Below, in pieces: positions 1 to 4,564 of a DNA stretch of 6,625 nucleotides (within the stretch, counting starts at the first letter, position 1; every line of letters starts with the position of its first letter). The position numbers and the translations under genes are program-made. Below the pieces are notes generated by a model. The model saw nothing but the letters and a program-made list of their open reading frames with translations. It was not told the DNA's origin and did not search any database. The DNA comes from JBFMDH01 sp044868105 (GTDB lineage: Bacteria; Acidobacteriota; Blastocatellia; UBA7656). The stretch spans positions 1 through 6,625 of the forward strand of contig JBIOWC010000026.1 in assembly GCA_044868105.1 (NCBI GenBank), read 5' to 3'.

Positions 1-31
1 ACCGGCGATTTGATGGTTTATTTTCGGCGAT

Positions 32-60
32 GCAACTTTTTCCCGGCTCACCGGTTTTAT
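32..60 (+). promoter_or_regulatory. Putative ECF-type promoter of the sigma-factor cluster
   Basis: GCAACTTTT (32-40) resembles the AAC-containing -35 element of ECF sigma factors. CGGTTTTAT (52-60) lies 11 bases further on, about where a -10 element would sit, 16 bases before the sigma-factor start. CCGG-CTCA-CCGG (43-54) lies between and overlaps the -10 candidate; it could be a small hairpin or an operator. ECF genes often control their own promoter, which fits but is inferred. The spacer is slightly short for a standard ECF promoter, so this is a tentative call. Confidence 0.35.
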
Positions 61-76
61 AGGCGTAGAGAATTTT

Positions 77-604
77 ATGACACAAGCTAACGATGAGTTC
101 GTTGCCGTCTTCAATGAGGTCTATGCGAATCTCTGTCGGTTTCTTGCGTCGCTGCTGGGCAGCGAAAGCGCCGCTCAAGACCTCGCTCAAGAGAGCTTTT
201 TACGTCTCCACCGTTTTGGCCTGGAGCGTCTGGCGGCAGGCGAAGCCAGGTTTTGGCTTTTTCGCGTGGCGCGCAATCTAGCGCTCAATGAATTAGCGAA
301 GAAGCAAACGCGAATGAAGTTTGTCGGACGAATAACCGCTCTGTTTCACGCGCCGGTGCCGACGCCCGAAGAGGTGGTGGCGCAATCCCAGCGCGAGGCG
401 AAAATTTTTGAGCTCCTCAGCGAGTTGCCTGAGCATCAACGCGCAGCCTTGTTGTTGCGCGAACAGGAAGAGATGAGTTACAGCGAAATTGCTGAGGTCT
501 TGGGCATCCCGCAGAGCAAAGTCAAATCGGACATCTTTCGCGCCCGTAGCTTGTTGCGCGAAAAATGGAACGAGATGAACCGTCAATCGGCGCGAGCAGT
601 TTAG
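77..604 (+). CDS. ECF-family RNA polymerase sigma factor (sigma-70 regions 2 and 4)
   Basis: This 175-residue protein has the normal size and two-domain layout of an extracytoplasmic-function sigma factor, which directs RNA polymerase to a small set of stress or envelope promoters. Region 2 spans about residues 12-78: AQDLAQESFLRL (33-44) is the core-binding 2.2 segment, and FWLFRVARNLALNELAKK (59-76) is the -10 recognition 2.4 segment. A linker at about 79-110 leads to region 4 (about 113-163), with the LPEHQRAALLLRE helix and the helix-turn-helix YSEIAEVLGIPQSKVKSDIFRAR. No extra C-terminal domain is present. The ATG at 77 has only a weak upstream GAG (68-70). The next gene encodes a zinc-type anti-sigma factor, its likely partner. 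Unlike many such pairs, the two genes do not overlap. Family assignment is firm; the ECF subgroup and target genes cannot be told from this sequence. Confidence 0.95.
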   Translation: MTQANDEFVAVFNEVYANLCRFLASLLGSESAAQDLAQESFLRLHRFGLERLAAGEARFWLFRVARNLALNELAKKQTRMKFVGRITALFHAPVPTPEEVVAQSQREAKIFELLSELPEHQRAALLLREQEEMSYSEIAEVLGIPQSKVKSDIFRARSLLREKWNEMNRQSARAV

Positions 605-731
605 AAAATCGTGGTTAACTAGCCACAAAATGCCCAAAAGGAAAAACCGGGACTTAGGGAAAAAGTTAATTTAGAGGTCAACGTTCGATCAATCATTCCC
701 AGGCTGTTTGTGGCAAATGTTTTGGAGCCTT
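605..731 (+). other. Sigma/anti-sigma intercistronic spacer with small hairpin and 14-codon mini-ORF
   Basis: The 127 bases between the two genes hold a short hairpin at 611-626 (GTGG/CCAC plus a G-T and a T-A pair, 4-base loop). There is also a tiny ORF at 630-674 that would encode MPKRKNRDLGKKLI, half of it Lys or Arg. The mini-ORF has no clear ribosome-binding site, so its translation is doubtful. No T-tract follows the hairpin, so it is not a convincing terminator. The spacer may simply be a 5' leader for the anti-sigma gene. Confidence 0.3.
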
Positions 732-1211
732 ATGGATTGCAAAATTACTGAACAGGTTTCTCGGTTAATGGACGGCGAATTGAATGACGACGAAGCGCGT
801 CAGGTCAAAGCGCATTTAGCGGCTTGCGCGATTTGCCGGCAAGCGCAGGAAGAGTTCTTGTTATTGCGCCGCAAGTTGCAGGCGTACAGGCCTGAACCTG
901 ACCTGGCGGCCCAACGACAGGCGATAACGAACATCTTGCAAAGCGAGCGAACCCTATTCTGGCGAAAAAAGATTGCCCTGCCGGCGCCGGCCTTCGCCAT
1001 GCTTTTACTGATATTTGTTATCGTCAGTTTGTGGGCTATCTTTTCTCGCAACGCTCAGTCGCCGCAATCGGCAGTTAAAAGAGAGCCCGCAACGGGTAAA
1101 CCGCCAATTCAATCTCAGACTAACCGTTTCGATCTATCGAAATTCGACAAAGGCGAACGCGCCGTTATTTACACGGCAAAACATGAACAACCCCCCAGGG
1201 TAGAGCGGTGA
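732..1211 (+). CDS. Membrane-anchored zinc-binding anti-sigma factor (ZAS-type)
   Basis: This 159-residue protein probably sequesters the ECF sigma factor encoded just upstream. The N-terminal cytoplasmic domain has Cys3 and His28-x3-Cys32-x2-Cys35, the zinc-finger pattern of ZAS anti-sigma factors, preceded by the typical RLMDGELNDDEARQVKAHL helix region. A single membrane helix covers about residues 84-104 (PAPAFAMLLLIFVIVSLWAIF). A periplasmic tail of about 55 residues, rich in Gln, Pro and Ser, follows, with no recognised sensor domain. The reading frame is open upstream to TTG 708 and ATG 717. ATG 732 is preferred because the protein then starts MDCKIT, as is common in the family, and GGAG (724-727) lies 4 bases before it. 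The zinc ligands suggest release by oxidation or by a membrane signal; which one is not shown by the sequence. Confidence 0.88.
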   Translation: MDCKITEQVSRLMDGELNDDEARQVKAHLAACAICRQAQEEFLLLRRKLQAYRPEPDLAAQRQAITNILQSERTLFWRKKIALPAPAFAMLLLIFVIVSLWAIFSRNAQSPQSAVKREPATGKPPIQSQTNRFDLSKFDKGERAVIYTAKHEQPPRVER

Positions 1212-1215
1212 GGTG
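1210..1215 (+). promoter_or_regulatory. Ribosome-binding site GAGGTG overlapping the anti-sigma stop codon
   Basis: GAGGTG begins within the TGA stop of the anti-sigma gene and ends 8 bases before ATG 1224. This supports ATG 1224 as the start of the third gene rather than the in-frame GTG at 1215, which lies inside the site itself. The overlap suggests translational coupling of the two genes. Confidence 0.65.
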
Positions 1216-1223
1216 TGTGCCTG

Positions 1224-2186
1224 ATGAAAACCCGTATAAAAATTCTCCTGATGGGTTTAGCGGCCCTCTTAGTGCTGATGAATACAGGAATTCGTCAACC
1301 CGCAAAATCCAGTTCGCAGGCCGATGGAATGCGGCGCGTGCGTTTTCAAATTGTCACCGTTGAAGAGAAAAAGGCGCAACGAAATATCATCTCATCAGCC
1401 TTGGTTGAAGGCCCGCCGGGAACCGATTTCGATGTTGACTTAAACGGCGAGCGCTTCAAAATGCGCGCCAAATTTCTCACCGATGTCGAAGCCGATAATC
1501 GCTTGAAGATGCGCGCTGAATTGCAAACCCGCAGACTGTACGGCTATTCCGAACGCAACCTGCCGCTTTATGAAGAAGACGACCAGCAGCAAACCTTGCT
1601 ACTCGGCTTTGATGAAGATGTGATTTTGCTGCCCTTCGGGGGCGGCGGCGGTGAGGACAAATTGAGGATAGAAATTACGCCGATACAGACCAATGAGCCG
1701 GTTTATCTGCCGTCGGGAAACTTGCGCCCGTTGGAAATCAAAATACCGGTCGTGAGCCCCGGTGGCCTCATCAACATTCAGGCTCGTAAAGTTCCGCATC
1801 ACTTCGATGTTGAAATCGCCCTCGTTGAAGATGGGCGGGTGGTCGCTCAGTCAACAGCTGTGTTACAGCTCAGAGAAAAACAGGAGTTGTTCTTACACCC
1901 TAACGAGCAAGCCAGCGCGGAAACTCAACCTCTCGCCGTCAACCTCAGCGTTGATGATTTAATTCAGGGACGCCCGACGGATGATGCGGTCATCAATTTC
2001 GATATTCATCGCCTGGATAACCCAAACCCGGATAAACGCGCCGTGGTGGGATTGAATTGGTCGGGGGTTGTGGGCGTGGGGACCGACAGCCATTACAACC
2101 TGAGCAATTATTATCTGGCAAAATCAGACAGAAAATATGAGTTAAGGTTCAATGTGAAAATCGCTGAAGGCGAGCTCGTTCAATGA
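1224..2186 (+). CDS. Exported or membrane-anchored protein of unknown function, third gene of the sigma cluster
   Basis: I do not recognise a named family for this 320-residue protein. A basic start (MKTRIK) and a hydrophobic segment at about residues 7-20 (ILLMGLAALLVLMN) indicate export. No clear signal-peptidase site follows, apart from a weak SQA at 31-33, so it may stay anchored. No lipobox Cys is seen; the mature part has no Cys at all. The rest looks beta-rich: repeated short hydrophobic strands, the segments VEGPPGTDFDVDLNGERFKM (61-80) and LYGYSERNLPLYEEDD (105-120), a Gly run at 139-143, and charged loops. It has no catalytic motif I can identify. It begins 12 bases after the anti-sigma gene, so it is very likely co-transcribed with it. 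That position suggests a regulon output, or a periplasmic partner that modulates the anti-sigma factor; both are inference. A beta-sandwich envelope protein is the best structural guess. Confidence 0.8.
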   Translation: MKTRIKILLMGLAALLVLMNTGIRQPAKSSSQADGMRRVRFQIVTVEEKKAQRNIISSALVEGPPGTDFDVDLNGERFKMRAKFLTDVEADNRLKMRAELQTRRLYGYSERNLPLYEEDDQQQTLLLGFDEDVILLPFGGGGGEDKLRIEITPIQTNEPVYLPSGNLRPLEIKIPVVSPGGLINIQARKVPHHFDVEIALVEDGRVVAQSTAVLQLREKQELFLHPNEQASAETQPLAVNLSVDDLIQGRPTDDAVINFDIHRLDNPNPDKRAVVGLNWSGVVGVGTDSHYNLSNYYLAKSDRKYELRFNVKIAEGELVQ

Positions 2187-2220
2187 CGTTGCAATCTTTT
2201 ATTTAACCCTTAACTGAATC

Positions 2221-2242
2221 TTCTCAATTCCTAATTTGAGAA
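2221..2242 (+). terminator. Weak AT-rich hairpin after the sigma-cluster genes
   Basis: TTCTCAA (2221-2227) pairs with TTGAGAA (2236-2242) across an 8-base loop, 34 bases after the stop of the third gene. The 7-bp stem is low in GC and no T-tract follows, so a standard intrinsic terminator is not shown. It could be a weak terminator or an operator-like dyad in the spacer before the next gene. Confidence 0.25.
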
Positions 2243-2275
2243 TAACCCATTACTCAACACCTTAGGGTTTGGAAT

Positions 2276-2294
2276 ACAGGAAACCCATTCCTGT
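2276..2294 (+). promoter_or_regulatory. Hairpin directly upstream of the metalloprotease ribosome-binding site
   Basis: ACAGGAA (2276-2282) and TTCCTGT (2288-2294) form a perfect 7-bp stem with the loop ACCCA. The stem ends one base before the Shine-Dalgarno GGGAG (2296-2300), which is 5 bases before ATG 2306. A stem so close to the ribosome-binding site could affect translation start or mRNA stability. As DNA it is also a short dyad that a regulator could bind. Neither role is demonstrated. Confidence 0.35.
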
Positions 2295-2305
2295 CGGGAG
2301 ATTTT

Positions 2306-3619
2306 ATGTTTAACAAAAATATTTGTTTACTCACAATGCTGTTTTTCATTGCCCCGCTTTCATCCCTTGCGCAAGCGCCGGCGATTGATGTGGCGCTCGC
2401 TGAACAATACTTTAAAGAAGCGCAAACCATTTGCGAGAAAGATAACGGCGCTTTGTGGGGCACGCGGCTCTATAGCCCGATGATGTTGGTTGACCGCGAC
2501 AGCCGAATGATTGTCGCCAATCAAAGTGACGCGCAAGGACGCCTGGTTAAAAAGGGCAACGTCTTTGTTGGGAGACTTCCCGACGAAGAAAACATTGCGA
2601 ATACCGCCGTCACCTGGGCTGGCGTGAAATGGACGATGGTGGTTTTTCCTTTGCCTGCAGACAGTCGCATCAGGGCGCAATTGATGCTTCACGAACTCTT
2701 TCATCGGGCGCAGGACGATTTGGGGTTCAAGCTCTCTAACCCGACGAATAATCACCTTGATTCATTCGCCGGTCGTCTGTGGTTGCAGTATGAATGGCGC
2801 GCTTTGCAAAGGGCTTTGTTGGAACCTGCCGCCGCGTCGCGAAAAGCTATAGAAGATGCGCTGATTTTTCGCGCCCATCGCCGTGAAATTTTTCCGCAAG
2901 CCGCAACCAGCGAAAACGAGTTGGAATTGAACGAAGGGCTCGCCGAATACACGGGCGTTAAATTGCGCGGCACCCCTGATATTGAATCGGCGACCTATTT
3001 TGCGGCTGAGTTGAAAGCCTTTGAATCGCGACCGACCTTCGTTCGTTCATTCGCTTATGCAACGGGTCCGGCTTATGGATTATTGCTCGACCGCGTCAAT
3101 CCAAACTGGCGTCGTCAGATAAAACAGGAGCGTGAGATGGCGGCAATGTTGGCCAAGGCTCTGCACTTTAAACTGCCGGTCAGGCTCAAAGAGGAAGCCG
3201 AACGTCGCGCTAAAACGGATGATTGTACGTCGCTTGCGGCAAGCGAAACCGAACGCGAGCGCCGTCGTCAAAAACGGGTTGCGGAATACCGCGCGCGATT
3301 TGTCGAGGGCGCAGTCCTGACGATACCGCTTAGCGGCGAAGTGCAATACAGCTTTAATCCCAATAATCTGGAAGTTTTGGACGACGCGAATACGCTATTT
3401 CCGAATGTGCGACTGAGCGACGGGTGGGGAATTTTGAATGTGACGAATGGCGCGGTGTTGACGCGGCGCGATGGCCGAGTCGTGAAGGTGACCATTGCGG
3501 CGCCGACCAATCTTGAAGCAAAACCTTTGCAGGGCGATGGCTGGACGCTGGAATTGAAAGACGGATGGAAGCTGGAGCCGGGCGAACGACGCGGCGATTA
3601 CACCATTAAACATCCCTAG
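2306..3619 (+). CDS. Secreted putative zinc metalloprotease (gluzincin-like), family not recognised
   Basis: This 437-residue protein starts with a clear signal peptide: MFNKN, a hydrophobic core at about residues 7-20 and a likely cleavage site after Ala-Gln-Ala (22-24). The central domain has HELFH, with zinc-ligand candidates His129 and His133 and catalytic Glu130. About 77 residues later comes NEGLAEYTG, where Glu210 or Glu214 could supply the third ligand, as in gluzincin peptidases. The region between is helical and rich in Arg and Ala. A charged, probably helical linker at about 290-332 has several Arg-rich clusters. It leads to a C-terminal beta-rich domain (about 333-437) that I do not recognise. 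The ATG has GGGAG 5 bases upstream. The gene is separated by 119 bases from the sigma cluster and followed by non-coding repeats, so it is probably transcribed alone. Peptidase activity is inferred from the motifs; the substrate is unknown. Confidence 0.8.
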   Translation: MFNKNICLLTMLFFIAPLSSLAQAPAIDVALAEQYFKEAQTICEKDNGALWGTRLYSPMMLVDRDSRMIVANQSDAQGRLVKKGNVFVGRLPDEENIANTAVTWAGVKWTMVVFPLPADSRIRAQLMLHELFHRAQDDLGFKLSNPTNNHLDSFAGRLWLQYEWRALQRALLEPAAASRKAIEDALIFRAHRREIFPQAATSENELELNEGLAEYTGVKLRGTPDIESATYFAAELKAFESRPTFVRSFAYATGPAYGLLLDRVNPNWRRQIKQEREMAAMLAKALHFKLPVRLKEEAERRAKTDDCTSLAASETERERRRQKRVAEYRARFVEGAVLTIPLSGEVQYSFNPNNLEVLDDANTLFPNVRLSDGWGILNVTNGAVLTRRDGRVVKVTIAAPTNLEAKPLQGDGWTLELKDGWKLEPGERRGDYTIKHP

Positions 3620-3770
3620 ACAGTTGCACGGGAGTTGACCGGCAATCCTCACAGCAAGCACCTGATGTGCAGTTGCAATGTGATAGCGCAGTAGTGGGTC
3701 AGGAAGAAATAGGTTGGCCAGCGGTTGGCGCTAAACAAGTAAAGTCCCGCCCAACGACCAGTAAAAAGTT

Positions 3771-3858
3771 ATCTTCGGATAAGACGGAAAAAGCGGATAA
3801 AGCGCCATCGGCTTGGGCGGATAAAGCGCCATCCGTCTTTTCCGCCCTATCAGAAGAT
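3771..3858. repeat. Imperfect 88-base palindrome, REP-like element
   Basis: The left arm starts ATCTTCGGATAAGACGGAAA. The complement of the right arm starts ATCTTCTGATAGGGCGGAAA. Over the first 28 bases the arms agree except at five or so positions, so the transcript could fold into a long stem. Inside the left arm the units CGGATAAGA, CGGAAAAAG and CGGATAAAG follow one another exactly every 9 bases (3776-3802). The layout resembles dispersed REP-like intergenic palindromes. It could also stop or stabilise the upstream transcript. Copy number elsewhere in the genome is unknown. Confidence 0.6.
3793..3833. repeat. 17-base direct repeat with 24-base period inside the palindrome
   Basis: GCGGATAAAGCGCCATC occurs identically at 3793-3809 and 3817-3833, separated by GGCTTGG. 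Because the second copy is in the same orientation, the centre of the larger palindrome is a direct duplication rather than an inverted one. This suggests that part of the element was duplicated by slippage or recombination. Confidence 0.75.
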
Positions 3859-3890
3859 GACCTTGTCCCTGACGACAGACCGCCGTTCTT

Positions 3891-3940
3891 TTAACGATTA
3901 ATAATTTCATTCCCCTTAACGATAAATAATTTCATTCCCC
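3891..3940. repeat. Tandem pair of 25-base AT-rich repeats
   Basis: Two adjoining 25-base units (3891-3915 and 3916-3940) both begin TTAACGAT and end TTTCATTCCCC. They differ at one base, T versus A at the ninth position. A partial third copy, TAATTTCA, follows at 3941-3948. The pair lies 100-150 bases upstream of the DUF2946-like gene, where a regulator could bind. It could equally be the remains of a mobile-element end or a slippage duplication. The single mismatch suggests a fairly recent origin or selection. Confidence 0.75.
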
Positions 3941-3978
3941 TAATTTCACACTGACCCATTACCGATAGCGCGCATCTA

Positions 3979-3990
3979 TTGGCGCGCCAA
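3979..3990. promoter_or_regulatory. Perfect 12-base palindrome TTGGCGCGCCAA, possible operator
   Basis: TTGGCGCGCCAA is fully self-complementary and lies about 50 bases upstream of the TTG start at 4041, where an operator near a promoter would be expected. A 12-base perfect dyad is uncommon by chance at one chosen place, but GC-rich sequence lowers the surprise. No known regulator site, such as a Zur box, is recognised in it. Confidence 0.3.
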
Positions 3991-4024
3991 GCGACCTTGA
4001 TGGTAAACTGAGTTTCCGATTTTT

Positions 4025-4035
4025 GAGGAAAAGAG
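4025..4035 (+). promoter_or_regulatory. Ribosome-binding region deciding a TTG start
   Basis: GAGGAAAAGAG is the only Shine-Dalgarno-like sequence near the start of the DUF2946-like gene. It supports TTG 4041: the AGGA is 11 bases and the AAGAG 5 bases upstream of that codon. The in-frame TTG at 4023 lies before the site and has no such sequence upstream. A CTG at 4038 is another possible start. No ATG is available in this part of the frame. Confidence 0.5.
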
Positions 4036-4040
4036 CGCTG

Positions 4041-4418
4041 TTGAAACCGAGAGTAAACATTATTAAGAAGACCAACGCGAACCTGCGCTTTGTTGCCTTC
4101 GTGTTGCTGGCGCTGGTCGGTCATGCGCTTTTTGTCAGTTACACGCATCACCATTCGTTGAAAGTGCCGCGGTTTTCGTCCTCGGCTCCGAGCGTCTCTC
4201 AAGATAGCCATTCACCTGAAGAACATCTTCCGCAATCGAGTCACGACACGCATTGCGTGACCTGTCAACTGCAACGCGATTTCGCTTCGCCGCTCTCTTC
4301 ATCGGTAACCCTGACCGCTCTGAAGCCTGAGCTTGCCGGTTGGGAAGCCTTTCTTTGCCAGTATTATTCGACCCAGCATTTTTCAATTCCCTCGGGTCGC
4401 GCTCCGCCGTTGGTTTAA
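4041..4418 (+). CDS. Small exported His/Cys-rich protein, DUF2946-like
   Basis: This 125-residue protein (from TTG 4041) has a basic N-terminus and one hydrophobic helix at about residues 16-33 (RFVAFVLLALVGHALFVS). That places the remainder outside the cytoplasm, either anchored or cleaved. After the helix comes a His-rich stretch: His36-His37-His38, His57, His62, His68 and His71-Cys72-x2-Cys75, with the core HDTHCVTCQL. The C-terminus ends SGRAPPLV. A His/CxxC centre with an RAPP-type tail is typical of DUF2946-like proteins, small membrane-associated proteins often found beside TonB-dependent metal receptors. The residues could bind zinc or copper in the periplasm, which is inference. The receptor gene starts 146 bases downstream, so the two probably form a metal-uptake unit. 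No biochemical function is established for the family as far as I know. Confidence 0.75.
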   Translation: MKPRVNIIKKTNANLRFVAFVLLALVGHALFVSYTHHHSLKVPRFSSSAPSVSQDSHSPEEHLPQSSHDTHCVTCQLQRDFASPLSSSVTLTALKPELAGWEAFLCQYYSTQHFSIPSGRAPPLV

Positions 4419-4463
4419 TTCTCCATTGCATTCCGGTTGGGTTAAGGGAAGCGTGTGAGTGGG

Positions 4464-4480
4464 CGTTCGCTTGCCGAACG
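4464..4480 (+). promoter_or_regulatory. Short GC-rich hairpin in the leader of the receptor gene
   Basis: CGTTCG (4464-4469) pairs perfectly with CGAACG (4475-4480) across the loop CTTGC. It sits midway in the 146-base gap between the DUF2946-like gene and the receptor. No T-tract follows, so it is not a standard terminator. It may be a processing or stability element, or chance. No cobalamin or other known riboswitch consensus was recognised around it. Confidence 0.25.
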
Positions 4481-4550
4481 TGTACTTGCTGCACCACTCT
4501 CCACAACCCTTTCGGCACGGACCAGAAGTTCAAGAAACTGAACCCATCAT

Positions 4551-4556
4551 AAGGAG
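4551..4556 (+). promoter_or_regulatory. Ribosome-binding site AAGGAG of the receptor gene
   Basis: AAGGAG is a near-ideal Shine-Dalgarno sequence, 8 bases before ATG 4565. It is the strongest ribosome-binding site in the window and fixes the receptor start. Confidence 0.85.
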
Positions 4557-4564
4557 AATTATTC

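Larger units (their letters stand above)
3620..4040. other. Repeat-rich intergenic region without a convincing gene
   Basis: About 420 bases separate the metalloprotease from the metal-uptake genes. The first 150 bases show only minor features. CAGTTGCA occurs twice, near 3621 and 3669. An imperfect stem pairs GTTGGCG (3724-3730) with CGCCCAAC (3748-3755). The rest is an 88-base palindrome (3771-3858), a 25-base tandem repeat (3891-3940) and a 12-base palindrome (3979-3990), listed separately. A 75-codon open frame at 3667-3894 crosses the palindrome, but its sequence is dictated by the repeat units and it has no good ribosome-binding site, so it is not called a gene. The promoter for the next gene probably lies in the last 150 bases, but no strong -35/-10 pair is evident. 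Confidence 0.6.

Noticed and set aside
3724..3755. Possible integron attC site, because GCCCAAC and GTTGG-like cores are present.
   Set aside because: The order and orientation of the cores do not match an attC site on either strand, and no integrase or cassette structure is visible.
3667..3894. A 75-codon open frame (MQLQCDSAVV…) on the + strand, ending DDRPPFF.
   Set aside because: Its central KADKAPSAWADKAPS repeat is just the translation of the palindrome's direct repeats. No Shine-Dalgarno is evident and no protein family is recognised.
3620..4040. CRISPR array or tRNA gene in the long intergenic region.
   Set aside because: The repeats are tandem or nested without regular unique spacers, and no tRNA-like cloverleaf or conserved GGTTCGA-type loop was seen.
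3891..4211. A 106-codon open frame on the - strand, antisense to the DUF2946-like gene.
   Set aside because: It overlaps a better supported + strand gene and ends in the 25-base repeats. Its composition is that of a shadow frame.
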